Assembly: GCA_000436115.1 (NCBI GenBank)
Contig: FR894558.1
Span: 188,737-214,914 of the forward strand
DNA: 26,178 nt
Source: Firmicutes bacterium CAG:534
GTDB lineage: Bacteria; Bacillota; Clostridia; Lachnospirales; Lachnospiraceae
Reading direction: 5' to 3'
Position numbers and translations under genes: made by a program. Positions 7,924-15,543 of this stretch are shown here, one piece after another. Each line of letters opens with the position of its first letter. Position 1 is the stretch's first letter. Below the pieces are notes generated by a model that was not told the DNA's origin, made no database searches, and saw only the letters and a program-made list of their open reading frames with translations.

Positions 7924-7952
7924 TTTCCTTCCCATGGCGAATGTGTTAAAAT
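7924..7952 (+). promoter_or_regulatory. Likely promoter of the foldase gene
   Basis: TAAAAT (7947-7952) preceded by TGT, giving an extended -10, with a poor -35 (TTTCCT, 7924-7929) at 17 bases. Transcription from about 7959 leaves a leader near 95 bases. This leader contains a weak TAGGAT/ATCCTA stem (7989-8011) and the AAGGAGG site. The 137-base gap holds nothing else I can see. Confidence 0.5.
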
Positions 7953-8053
7953 AGCAAGAGTATTCACAGCATGGACACATTTTACTGATAGGATAGAAAA
8001 ATGAGATCCTACGGGGATTAGAATAGGGCTGGAAACAAGGAGGTTTTATACAA

Positions 8054-9349
8054 ATGGCGAAAAAAGCTGTGCAGGAAGCTGATGAGCAGCAGAAGCTTCA
8101 AACAAGATATGACAGGAAAATGGAGAAGCGTAGAAAGCAGAAGGAAAAGGAAGAAAAAGAGGAGAAGGCCGCAAAGATCATTGGACGGATCCTTGGGATT
8201 GCTATTGTTGCAGCACTGGTGATCATAGTTGGAACCTCTGTTTTTTCCAGAGTATCTGCTGTTAAGGGAACTTATATTCAGGTCGGGGATGCTACCATTT
8301 CCAAGCTGGAGTATGACTACTATTATAATTCAACCGTAAACAGTTACATTACAAGCTATGGTTCTATTTTACCTTATATGGGGCTTGACACCTCTGCTGA
8401 TTTTGATACCCAGGCATATTCGGATAATCTGTCCTGGAAGGATGCCTTTGATCAGATGGCAACCCAGCAGATCATGCAGAACAAGGCGCTTATTGCAGAT
8501 GCTGAAAAGAACTCTTATGTTTATGAAAATGAGGACAGCGAATATGACAGCTTCTTAGAAGGGGTAAAAACAGCTGCAAGCGAAGCGGGACAGAGTCTTT
8601 CCAAGTATTATAAGCAGGCCTTTGGAGAATATGCTACACCTGCCAATACCAAAGACTTTGTAAAGGAAAGTATTGTAGCCAGCGCGTATTATAACAAGCT
8701 TCTTGAGGATAAGGCGCCTACAGAAGATGAAATTAAGGCTTATTATGAAGAAAATAAGATTGACTATGATAAGGTGGACTACAAGCATTATACGTTTACG
8801 GCAGATGTGAGCGAGGATGCCAGTGAAGAAGAAATCTCAAAGGCAATGGATGAGATCAAGGCCAAGGCTGAGGAAATGGCCAAGGCAAGAGAAGAGGGAG
8901 AAGATTTTGAAGCGCTCTGCGAAGAGTATAATGGAACAGAGGCAGCTTCGGAAGACGATGCAAATGCGGAAACTGCATATCCATATAATGAGGAGCAGGG
9001 AAAATACCGTACTTCCATGTCAACACTGCTTTCTGACTGGCTTTTTGATGACGCAAGGCAGGAAGGCGACGTGACTGTCCTTACAGACGAGGATGCCCAC
9101 AAGTGCTATGTGGTTGAATTTGACAGCAGATACTTTGATGAAGCAGATAATGATTCCATTTCCAGCACGATCGCTTCCCAGCGGGTATCAGATTACGTTG
9201 ACGAAATTGCCAAGGAATATGAAAACGTGGACGGAAAAGGCCACTTAAAATATCTGACTGTTGAGGAGTCGGAGGAGTCTTCGGATGCAGCAACAGAAGA
9301 GACTGCAGATCCTGCTGCAGAAACGCAGGATGAAGAAACAGAACAGTAA
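8054..9349 (+). CDS. Membrane-anchored PpiC/SurA-like foldase (peptidyl-prolyl isomerase family)
   Basis: A 431-residue protein expected to act outside the membrane in folding of secreted proteins. Residues 1-42 are a highly charged cytoplasmic tail, 43-63 one transmembrane helix, and the rest is exported. It has a SurA-N-like helical region beginning near GTYIQVGDATISKLEYDYYYN, then a degenerate parvulin-like region (about 235-385) and an acidic, low-complexity C-terminus rich in Glu, Asp, Thr and Ala. No lipobox is seen, unlike PrsA. The parvulin core is poorly conserved, so isomerase activity is uncertain and a chaperone role alone is possible. AAGGAGG lies 9 bases before the ATG. It stands alone between a promoter and a terminator. 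Confidence 0.82.
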   Translation: MAKKAVQEADEQQKLQTRYDRKMEKRRKQKEKEEKEEKAAKIIGRILGIAIVAALVIIVGTSVFSRVSAVKGTYIQVGDATISKLEYDYYYNSTVNSYITSYGSILPYMGLDTSADFDTQAYSDNLSWKDAFDQMATQQIMQNKALIADAEKNSYVYENEDSEYDSFLEGVKTAASEAGQSLSKYYKQAFGEYATPANTKDFVKESIVASAYYNKLLEDKAPTEDEIKAYYEENKIDYDKVDYKHYTFTADVSEDASEEEISKAMDEIKAKAEEMAKAREEGEDFEALCEEYNGTEAASEDDANAETAYPYNEEQGKYRTSMSTLLSDWLFDDARQEGDVTVLTDEDAHKCYVVEFDSRYFDEADNDSISSTIASQRVSDYVDEIAKEYENVDGKGHLKYLTVEESEESSDAATEETADPAAETQDEETEQ

Positions 9350-9367
9350 AATATAGTTCGTTAAACA

Positions 9368-9414
9368 GCAAAAAGCTGTCTCAGGCCAATATGGCCAAGG
9401 AGGCAGCTTTTTGC
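9368..9414. terminator. Terminator between convergent genes
   Basis: GCAAAAAGCTG and CAGCTTTTTGC form an 11-base-pair stem enclosing a second stem GGCC-AATAT-GGCC. The A and T runs inside the arms give a U-rich 3' arm in both directions, so it can end both the foldase transcript (+) and the histidine-phosphatase transcript (-), which meet here. Confidence 0.8.
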
Positions 9415-9424
9415 GTTATCATTG

Positions 9425-10210
9425 TTATAACTGAAAGGCCTTTGCAAAGGATCCGGCAGAAGAAACCGGTTCTTTGCCGGCTAATAAATGGTGGACATCC
9501 CCCACGGCCTGAACCCTGAAGTAGGCTTCATTGCTCCAGTGCTCTTCACTGGATAAAATGGTCAGAGAGGTGGTCGGCATAAAAAATCCCTGAACTAAAA
9601 GAGGAAAGGGAATATTAAGCAGATGGGAAAGCACCACACAGGTAATACCGAGATGACAGAAGATCACGATCAGAGGTTCACATTGAGCATCAGGATCTTT
9701 ATCTGCCATAGGCTGTCCGTCATCAGCAACGGTTCCTGAAATAAATCGTTCCGGTTTTTGAGGCATACGGTAAAAGCTTCCTTCGCGTATATAGCCATAG
9801 CCGGCAAGCAGGGCGTCAAACTGGGAACAGGTCTCCTGATAGGCAAGTGCTATTTGTGGATTTTGTTTCATAACATCTGCGTTGACCCAGTTATGCAGTT
9901 CAAACATATGGGGATCACTTGTCCAAAAGGAGGGAACAAAATCCCATGGAATGCTGTGGCGTTTGGTAACCGGATCATTGATCGGATAGGAAAATTCTCT
10001 CATAAACGGCAGAGTAGTGGCAGTGCGTCCCATAGCTTTCAATGTACAGGAGGCGGTATCCTGGGCCCGTCCCAATGGGGAACAATAAAAATCCTTTACA
10101 TTCCAGTTTTGAATACGCCCGGCAAGCAGTCTGGCTTCCCGCCAGCCCTTTTCCGTAAGGGTATCGTGCTCGTAATCCGGTTCTCCATGTCGAACAAAAA
10201 CAATTCTCAT
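9425..10210 (-). CDS. Histidine phosphatase superfamily protein
   Basis: A 261-residue member of the phosphoglycerate-mutase-like superfamily, which uses a phospho-histidine intermediate. The N-terminus MRIVFVRHGEP holds the catalytic Arg7-His8-Gly9-Glu10. SPLGRAQDTA (44-53) carries the second conserved Arg48, and His186 in FCHLG is the probable second catalytic His, in place of the more usual SHGG. The frame is open 36 codons further upstream, but the family motif and an AAAGGAAAGGA site on the minus strand place the start at 10210. The segment between (about 70-180) is longer than in small phosphatases and its substrate cannot be told. It is the only minus-strand gene here, divergent from the ruvAB operon. 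A 196-codon + strand frame over it is a shadow. Confidence 0.88.
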   Translation of the reverse strand: MRIVFVRHGEPDYEHDTLTEKGWREARLLAGRIQNWNVKDFYCSPLGRAQDTASCTLKAMGRTATTLPFMREFSYPINDPVTKRHSIPWDFVPSFWTSDPHMFELHNWVNADVMKQNPQIALAYQETCSQFDALLAGYGYIREGSFYRMPQKPERFISGTVADDGQPMADKDPDAQCEPLIVIFCHLGITCVVLSHLLNIPFPLLVQGFFMPTTSLTILSSEEHWSNEAYFRVQAVGDVHHLLAGKEPVSSAGSFAKAFQL

Positions 10211-10236
10211 AGATCTGATCCTTTCCTTTGTTTTTT

Positions 10237-10253
10237 GATTTTCCGTGAAAATC
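10237..10253. promoter_or_regulatory. 17-base dyad at the phosphatase start point
   Basis: GATTTTC and GAAAATC are perfect 7-base inverted arms around CGT. On the minus strand the dyad overlaps the end of the -10 box and the expected start point, where a repressor would block transcription. The arms look like CodY half-sites (consensus AATTTTC-N-GAAAATT) but the centre is 3 bases instead of 1, so the regulator is unknown. Confidence 0.5.
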
Positions 10254-10279
10254 GTAACACAAGAAAAAAAGAAAGTCCA
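10251..10279 (-). promoter_or_regulatory. Promoter of the histidine phosphatase gene
   Basis: Read on the minus strand: TGGACT (10279-10274), 17 bases, then TACGAT (10256-10251) preceded by TGT, an extended -10. Each box matches the sigma-A consensus at 4 of 6 positions. Transcription would begin near 10244, giving a leader of about 34 bases. Confidence 0.5.
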
Positions 10280-10309
10280 GTAAACAGAAAAGAAAGAAAT
10301 TTTCATGGC

Positions 10310-10338
10310 TTGAAACATATGTTCGCATATGCTAAAAT
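10310..10338 (+). promoter_or_regulatory. Promoter with LexA-like box for the NusG-II / Gx / ruvAB operon
   Basis: TTGAAA (10310-10315), a 17-base spacer and TAAAAT (10333-10338) preceded by TGC (extended -10). Bases 10312-10325 read GAAACATATGTTCG, which matches the Bacillus SOS box CGAACRNRYGTTYC at 11 of 14 positions and overlaps the -35 and spacer, a repressing location. CATATG occurs twice in the spacer. The predicted start point, 7 bases after the -10, coincides with the A of the start codon at 10345. Confidence 0.72.
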
Positions 10339-10344
10339 GACATC

Positions 10345-10734
10345 ATGAATGCAAAAGGTTCTTTTTCAAAAATAAAAAATGATCTGCTTTGCCTTTTTGG
10401 AGTGTGCCTGACGGCTGGACTGATCCTGGCGGGGAATTTTTTCCTCGGCAGCAAAGGCGCATATGTACAGGTCATTCAGGATGGAACTGTTTTGGGCACT
10501 TATGCTCTTGATGAGGATCAGACCCTTCGGATTCCTTTTCAGGAAGAGGGATATAATCTGCTTCAGATCACAGACGGAAAAGCAAAGGTGACCGACGCCA
10601 ACTGTCCGGATGGTCTCTGCATCAGGCAGCGTTCCATTCAAAAGGGAGGCGAGAGCATTATCTGTCTTCCTCATAAGCTTGTAATTCAAATTGAGGGGAA
10701 GGAGGAAAAGGACCTGGATACGGTCACATACTGA
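10345..10734 (+). CDS. NusG domain II-containing membrane protein
   Basis: A 129-residue protein of the NusG_II family (not the transcription factor NusG). Residues 1-12 are cytoplasmic, about 13-35 form one membrane helix, and the rest is an exported beta-rich domain with Cys87 and Cys92 in CPDGLC, then GGESIICLPHKLVIQI with Cys107 and His110. The four residues could bind a metal or form disulphides; the function is not established. No ribosome binding site precedes the ATG, and the promoter places transcription start at about the ATG itself, so the mRNA appears leaderless. No better in-frame start exists before the membrane helix. Members of this family usually sit beside the Gx gene, as here (2-base gap), suggesting one membrane complex. 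Confidence 0.85.
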   Translation: MNAKGSFSKIKNDLLCLFGVCLTAGLILAGNFFLGSKGAYVQVIQDGTVLGTYALDEDQTLRIPFQEEGYNLLQITDGKAKVTDANCPDGLCIRQRSIQKGGESIICLPHKLVIQIEGKEEKDLDTVTY

Positions 10735-10736
10735 AA

Positions 10737-11243
10737 ATGAAAAATAAGACGGCATATATGGGATTGCTGACCGCACTTGCGCTTATTTTATCCTATATAG
10801 AAATACTGATCCCCTTTCAGACCGGGATTCCGGGCCTGAAGCTGGGACTTGCAAACCTGGCAGTTGTGCTTTGCCTTTATCTGTTTGGATTTCGGGAAGC
10901 TGTCCTCCTGACCATTGTGAAAGCAGTTTTAAGCGGACTTTTGTTTGGAAATTTGTTTATGGTCCTGTATTCTCTTGCAGGAGCTATTTTCAGTGCGTGT
11001 ATAATGGGGATCATGAAAGCCAAAAACTGGCTGCATGTTCCGGTTGTCAGCGCTATGGGCGGAGTAACGCATAATCTTGGACAGCTTCTGGTTGCAATGA
11101 TCACCGTAGAAACTTATCGTGTGGCTTATTATGTCCCGGTTCTTTTGTTGTCAGGACTGCTTACAGGAAGTGTGATCGGTATTACCGCAGCGCTGATACT
11201 GCCATATCTGCAAAAGCTGCTTAAAACGGAGGGAAGAATATGA
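10737..11243 (+). CDS. Gx transporter family membrane protein (also named heptaprenyl diphosphate synthase component I)
   Basis: A 168-residue, very hydrophobic protein with five or six predicted membrane helices. The segment IPGLKLGLANLAVVLCLYLFG is the family signature, with ECF-transporter S-component-like features. The databases' name 'heptaprenyl diphosphate synthase component I' is probably misleading, since no isoprenoid-synthase motif is seen. A substrate-binding or transport role is more likely; the substrate is unknown. The gene starts 2 bases after the NusG-II stop codon. The nearest AGGAGG-like site is about 27 bases upstream, so translation probably depends on coupling. Its TGA overlaps the ruvA ATG (ATGA). 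Confidence 0.85.
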   Translation: MKNKTAYMGLLTALALILSYIEILIPFQTGIPGLKLGLANLAVVLCLYLFGFREAVLLTIVKAVLSGLLFGNLFMVLYSLAGAIFSACIMGIMKAKNWLHVPVVSAMGGVTHNLGQLLVAMITVETYRVAYYVPVLLLSGLLTGSVIGITAALILPYLQKLLKTEGRI

Positions 11244-11842
11244 TTGGCTTTGTTCAGGGAAAAGTCGACGCCATTTCAGAAGATAATGTTGTGATTGATA
11301 CAGGGGGGATCGGTTATAATGTCAGGATCTCGGCCAAGACCGCACAGGAGCTGCCGGGGATCGGACAGGAGGTCAGACTGTATACCTATACAAGCGTCCG
11401 GGAGGACGGAATATCCCTGTTTGGATTTCTGTCAAGGGACAGTCTTGACATCTTTAAGAAGATCATCACCGTTAATGGGATCGGACCGAAGGGGGGACTG
11501 GCCGTTTTGTCTGTGATGTCGGCGGACGAACTGAAATTTGCCATTATATCAGGAAATGCCCAGGCAATCACGAAAGCGCCCGGTATAGGGAAAAAAACAG
11601 CCGAAAGAGTTATTTTGGATCTGAAGGATAAAATTTCTGTGGAGGATACGCAGATCCGGAAAGAAATCTCTTCCTATGACGGCTTGCCGCAAACCGGCAA
11701 GGCTCAAAGCGAAGCAGTAGAAGCGCTTACTGCATTAGGCTATTCGGCGACAGATGCGCTTCATGCGGTAAGGCAGATAGAGCATGCGGAAGAAATGGAT
11801 GTGGAAGCAATCTTAAAGCTTGCACTGAAAAATATGTTTTAA
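11240..11842 (+). CDS. ruvA: Holliday junction branch migration protein RuvA
   Basis: The DNA-binding tetramer that grips four-way junctions and loads RuvB rings. It is 200 residues, normal length. It has the N-terminal OB fold (MIGFVQGKVDAISEDNVVIDTGGIGYNV in short segments), then two helix-hairpin-helix motifs, seen as INGIGPKGGLAVLS and APGIGKKTAERVILDLKD, then a linker and the C-terminal RuvB-binding helix bundle (about 150-200, EAVEALTALGYS). The start overlaps the preceding stop codon by 4 bases, with GGAGGGAAG upstream. ruvB follows after 17 bases. Control by the LexA-like box at the head of the operon fits the known SOS regulation of ruvAB in Bacillus. Confidence 0.97.
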   Translation: MIGFVQGKVDAISEDNVVIDTGGIGYNVRISAKTAQELPGIGQEVRLYTYTSVREDGISLFGFLSRDSLDIFKKIITVNGIGPKGGLAVLSVMSADELKFAIISGNAQAITKAPGIGKKTAERVILDLKDKISVEDTQIRKEISSYDGLPQTGKAQSEAVEALTALGYSATDALHAVRQIEHAEEMDVEAILKLALKNMF

Positions 11843-11859
11843 CAGGATCGGAAATTAAA

Positions 11860-12858
11860 ATGTCGGGAAGAATGATAGAAACAGATTTACAGGAAGAGGA
11901 TGCAAAGCTGGAGGGCTCTTTGCGTCCGCAAAATTTAAATGAGTATATCGGGCAGGCCAAAATAAAAGAAAGTCTCCGGATTTATATTGAGGCGGCAAAG
12001 CAGAGAAAGGATTCTCTTGATCATGTGCTTTTTTATGGCCCTCCGGGACTGGGTAAAACAACCCTGGCAGGGATCATTGCAAACGAAATGGGCGTGAACA
12101 TGAAGGTTACCAGCGGCCCTGCAATAGAAAAGCCGGGGGAAATGGCAGCTATCCTTAATAATTTACAGGAGGGTGATCTTTTATTTGTGGATGAGATCCA
12201 CCGTCTGAACAGACAGGTGGAAGAAGTGCTTTATCCGGCAATGGAGGACTATGCCATTGATATTATGATCGGCAAAGGACCCACAGCGCGTTCCATCAGA
12301 CTGGATCTTCCCCATTTTACAATGGTGGGAGCGACCACCCGTGTAGGACTTTTGACAGCTCCCCTTCGAGATCGTTTTGGGATCATTCACAGGCTGGAGT
12401 TTTATTCCGTTGAAGAGCTTCAAATGATCATTATGCATTCTGCCAGGCTGCTGCATGTGCCTGTAGAACCGGAAGGCGCCATGGAAATGGCTCGAAGGAG
12501 CAGGGGAACCCCAAGGCTTGCCAACAGAATTTTAAAAAGAGTAAGAGACTATGCCCAGGTCAGGCATGACGGTGTCATCACAAAGGAGGTTGCGGTAACG
12601 GCCCTTGATCTGATGGATGTGGACAGGCTTGGACTGGATCATATTGACAGAAATATGCTTTATGCCATCATTGAAAAATTTGGCGGCGGGCCAGTTGGCC
12701 TGGATACGCTGGCTGCCTCTATCGGAGAGGATGCGGGCACCATTGAAGATGTATATGAACCCTATCTTCTCAAAAATGGATTTATTAACAGAACGCCAAG
12801 AGGAAGAGTTGTTACAGAACTTGCATATCGGCATTTAGGACTTGAAAATCCCAAGTGA
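11860..12858 (+). CDS. ruvB: Holliday junction branch migration ATPase RuvB
   Basis: AAA+ motor that drives branch migration with RuvA. At 332 residues it is full length. Walker A GPPGLGKT is at 60-67 and Walker B DEIH at 111-114; the sensor/arginine-finger region RVGLLTAPLRDRFG follows, then a C-terminal winged helix (about 260-330, IEDVYEPYLLKNGFINRTPRG). An in-frame ATG 4 codons downstream is also possible, but the first has GGAA at suitable distance. It is the last gene of the operon that begins at 10345; the 3' end of its coding sequence contains the zapA promoter. Confidence 0.97.
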   Translation: MSGRMIETDLQEEDAKLEGSLRPQNLNEYIGQAKIKESLRIYIEAAKQRKDSLDHVLFYGPPGLGKTTLAGIIANEMGVNMKVTSGPAIEKPGEMAAILNNLQEGDLLFVDEIHRLNRQVEEVLYPAMEDYAIDIMIGKGPTARSIRLDLPHFTMVGATTRVGLLTAPLRDRFGIIHRLEFYSVEELQMIIMHSARLLHVPVEPEGAMEMARRSRGTPRLANRILKRVRDYAQVRHDGVITKEVAVTALDLMDVDRLGLDHIDRNMLYAIIEKFGGGPVGLDTLAASIGEDAGTIEDVYEPYLLKNGFINRTPRGRVVTELAYRHLGLENPK

Positions 12859-12870
12859 TCTGCTTATAAT
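12842..12870 (+). promoter_or_regulatory. Sigma-A promoter of zapA, inside the end of ruvB
   Basis: TTGAAA (12842-12847), 17-base spacer, TATAAT (12865-12870). The -35 lies in the last codons of ruvB, the -10 just after its stop codon. The expected start point near 12877 gives a leader of about 57 bases to the zapA ATG. This separates division control from the SOS-type operon. Confidence 0.8.
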
Positions 12871-12933
12871 AGATGTAGTATTATGGCTTTTGTATAACAA
12901 TATATTTTGTGCAGGCAAAAGGGGGAGAAACTG

Positions 12934-13332
12934 ATGTCGGTTAAAACAGATACGGAAGTGATCATTGGCGGTAAGGTCTTTACCCTGAGCGGGTATGAAA
13001 GTGAAGAATATCTGCAAAGAGTTGCTTCCTACATTAACAACAAAACGGCCGAATACAACAAAGTGGAATCCTTCAAACGTCAGCCGGTTGATACCCAGAG
13101 CGTTCTCCTGCAGCTAAATATAGCAGATGATTATTTTAAGGCCAAAAAACAGATTTCTCTTTTGGAGGAAGAGCTTCAAAGCAAGGAAAAAGAATTATAT
13201 GATCTGAAGCACGAGTTGATCGCTGCGCAGATCAAACTGGAAAATACGGAAAAGAACATGAAATCCCTTCAAAATGAAGTGAATGAAAGTGCAAAGAAAA
13301 TCATCAGACTGGAAACAGAATTGAAAAATTAG
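12934..13332 (+). CDS. zapA: Cell division protein ZapA
   Basis: Binds and bundles FtsZ filaments at the division site. The 132-residue protein has an N-terminal globular ZapA domain (EVIIGGKVFTLSGYESEEYLQRVASYIN) and a long C-terminal coiled coil (about 70-132, heptads rich in Glu, Lys and Leu) for dimer and tetramer formation. The frame is open from a TTG at 12907, but GGGGGAG 7 bases before the ATG at 12934 and the family N-terminus fix the start there. The coiled coil is longer than in E. coli ZapA (about 109 residues in all), as is common in Firmicutes. It has its own promoter and terminator. Confidence 0.9.
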   Translation: MSVKTDTEVIIGGKVFTLSGYESEEYLQRVASYINNKTAEYNKVESFKRQPVDTQSVLLQLNIADDYFKAKKQISLLEEELQSKEKELYDLKHELIAAQIKLENTEKNMKSLQNEVNESAKKIIRLETELKN

Positions 13333-13337
13333 GAATG

Positions 13338-13365
13338 AAAAGCTGTCTTTAACAGACAGCTTTTT
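13338..13365 (+). terminator. Intrinsic terminator after zapA
   Basis: AAAAGCTGTCT and AGACAGCTTTT form an 11-base-pair stem around TTAAC, with a U-rich 3' arm. It stands 18 bases ahead of the U32 start codon, leaving no room for a separate promoter in between. Confidence 0.8.
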
Positions 13366-13383
13366 GTAGAATATGGATGAAAT

Positions 13384-15543
13384 ATGAAAAAAGTAGAGTT
13401 ACTTGCGCCTGCGGGGAATTATGATGCATTGCTTGGCGCTGTCAACGCAGGGGCGGATGCTGTATATCTCGGGGGCGAACAATACGGAGCAAGGGCTTAT
13501 GCAGATAATTTTTCCCGGGATGAGATCATAAGTGGGATCCGGCTTGCCCATATTTATCACAAAAAAATATATCTGACGATCAACACGCTTGTAAAGGAGC
13601 GGGAGCTCGAGGGGCTGTATGATTTTCTTCTTCCCTTTTATGAGGCCGGGTTAGATGGAGTGATCATACAGGATCTTGGCGTGCTTGCCTATGTAAGAAG
13701 ATATTTTCCGGGATTGGAATTACATGCAAGCACCCAGATGACGCTGACGGGAAGCGAAGGCGTGTCCTTTTTGAAGGAATACGGCGTTTCCAGAGTGGTG
13801 CCTGCCAGGGAGCTTTCCCTGGAGGAAATTAAAAATCTGAAAGAAACAGGCGTCGAGGTGGAAATTTTTATCCATGGCGCTATGTGTTACTGTTATTCCG
13901 GGCAATGTCTGTTTAGCAGTATTTTAGGAGGAAGAAGCGGAAACAGGGGAAGATGTGCGCAGCCCTGTCGACTGCCCTATGAAATAAACGGAGGGAAGGA
14001 ATGCTTTCCCTTAAGCATGAGGGACATGTGTACCATAGATCTGCTTCCGGAGCTGATTGAAAGCGGTGTGGATTCTTTCAAAATAGAAGGAAGAATGAAA
14101 AAGCCGTCTTATGTGGCAGGAGTGACGGCAATTTATCGAAAATATATCGACCAATATTATGAAAAGGGAAGCATCCATGTTTCTGCGCAGGATCGGCAGC
14201 TGCTAAGCTGTCTTTATATCCGAAGCAAGATTGGCGACGGCTATTTTCACAGGCATAACGGCAGAGAGATGCTGACCTTGGAGTCACCGGCATATTCAGA
14301 GACAGATCCAGGGATCCTTACAGAAATAGCAGACAGATATGTGCATGTTCCCGAAAAAGTACCTGTTGACGCACAAATAGAACTTTGTTCAGGAAAACCG
14401 GCAAAACTGAGCCTGCGGGCAAAGGAAGCCGTTATCACATGTGAAGGAGAGGTTGTTCAGGAAGCGCAAAAGCAGCCTCTTCAGAGGGAAAAAATCGAGC
14501 AGCAGATCCGAAAAATGGGTGCGTCTCTCCTGAAGGTTCAAGACATAAAAGTGAAAACACAGGCACAGGTCTTTCTGCCCATAGGTGCGATTAACGAATT
14601 GAGGCGGAAAACAGTTCTTGCCATGGAGGATAAGCTGATTGCTGCCCCCAGCAGGGAAGCTGTGCCCTATGATCCTTATGTGCGGCCACAGAGGCAAAGA
14701 CTGCAAAAGAGGCCGGAGGGAGAAAGCCTGCGCAAGCCGTTAGAGGTCTGCGTAAGCGCCTGGGATCAGTTTGACCAGATAATAGACCGGGGGCTATATA
14801 GGATTTATTTAGACAGCCGGTTATTTCTTGAAAAAGAAACGCTGCAAAAGAAGCTTTCCCTAAAAAAAGGAAATACGCAGATTTACGGAAGCACTCCGTA
14901 CATTGTAAGAGAAAAAGATGATAAAACGCTTTTTGACGTGAAAGATGCCTATAAGGAACAGCTGATACAGGGTGTTCTGATCAGGAACCTTGAGAGCCTT
15001 GCAATACTAAAAGACAGTATTGCAAAGAAGGATCTGGAGCTTGATTACGGAGTCTATGCCTGGAACCATGAGGCGCTTGACCTGTTGTCAGGCAAAGCGT
15101 CAGGAATTTGTCTTCCTGTTGAATTAAACAAAGGGGAATGGGAAGAACTTATCACATACGGGAAACAGAAAATGCGCCTTTCCGCTGTGGTTTATGGAAG
15201 GCTTCCCATGATGATCACTGCAAACTGTCTGCAAAAAACAAGTGATGGCTGCTGCGGAAAGTCTGGAACCGTGATGCTGAAGGATCGATATGGCAAGGAA
15301 TTCCCGGTCTATCATGACTGCCGCCACTGCTATAATATTGTCTATAACAGTGTTCCGCTGTCTCTTCACAGAGCCTTTTCGGAGGAATTGCAGGAAGCCC
15401 TGCACTGCAGACTGGACTTTACATTGGAGACTGCTAAGGAATGCCTGAAAGTAACGGAATATTTTCAAAAAATATCTGTTCAATATGAGGATCCGTTCTA
15501 TTCGGAGTATACGACCGGACATTATAAAAGAGGAGTTGAATAG
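13384..15543 (+). CDS. U32 peptidase-family protein with DUF3656 domain (RlhA-like)
   Basis: A 719-residue member of the U32 family, called collagenase-like peptidase in databases; the E. coli relative RlhA is needed for hydroxylation of 23S rRNA C2501, so an rRNA-modification role is more likely than proteolysis. The N-terminal TIM-barrel domain (1-260) bears the signature EIFIHGAMCYCYSGQC, with Cys168, Cys175, Cys191 and Cys195 as probable iron-sulphur ligands. The C-terminal DUF3656-type region follows, with a further Cys-rich segment CCGKSG...HDCRHCYN near 620-650. Only a weak GGAT precedes the ATG, and a terminator sits just upstream, so expression may be low or depend on read-through. 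The stop codon abuts the next ATG. Confidence 0.88.
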   Translation: MKKVELLAPAGNYDALLGAVNAGADAVYLGGEQYGARAYADNFSRDEIISGIRLAHIYHKKIYLTINTLVKERELEGLYDFLLPFYEAGLDGVIIQDLGVLAYVRRYFPGLELHASTQMTLTGSEGVSFLKEYGVSRVVPARELSLEEIKNLKETGVEVEIFIHGAMCYCYSGQCLFSSILGGRSGNRGRCAQPCRLPYEINGGKECFPLSMRDMCTIDLLPELIESGVDSFKIEGRMKKPSYVAGVTAIYRKYIDQYYEKGSIHVSAQDRQLLSCLYIRSKIGDGYFHRHNGREMLTLESPAYSETDPGILTEIADRYVHVPEKVPVDAQIELCSGKPAKLSLRAKEAVITCEGEVVQEAQKQPLQREKIEQQIRKMGASLLKVQDIKVKTQAQVFLPIGAINELRRKTVLAMEDKLIAAPSREAVPYDPYVRPQRQRLQKRPEGESLRKPLEVCVSAWDQFDQIIDRGLYRIYLDSRLFLEKETLQKKLSLKKGNTQIYGSTPYIVREKDDKTLFDVKDAYKEQLIQGVLIRNLESLAILKDSIAKKDLELDYGVYAWNHEALDLLSGKASGICLPVELNKGEWEELITYGKQKMRLSAVVYGRLPMMITANCLQKTSDGCCGKSGTVMLKDRYGKEFPVYHDCRHCYNIVYNSVPLSLHRAFSEELQEALHCRLDFTLETAKECLKVTEYFQKISVQYEDPFYSEYTTGHYKRGVE

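Noticed and set aside
9758..10348. A 196-codon open frame on the + strand
   Set aside because: It lies antisense to the histidine phosphatase, which has the RHGE motif, a ribosome site and a promoter. The + frame translation shows no recognisable domain.
10737..11243. Heptaprenyl diphosphate synthase component I as an enzyme subunit
   Set aside because: The protein is wholly hydrophobic with the Gx/ECF-like signature and no isoprenoid synthase motif, so I call it a Gx-family membrane protein.
13384..15543. Secreted collagenase
   Set aside because: There is no signal peptide, and the Cys-rich U32 signature fits the RlhA-type rRNA modification branch better than extracellular proteolysis.
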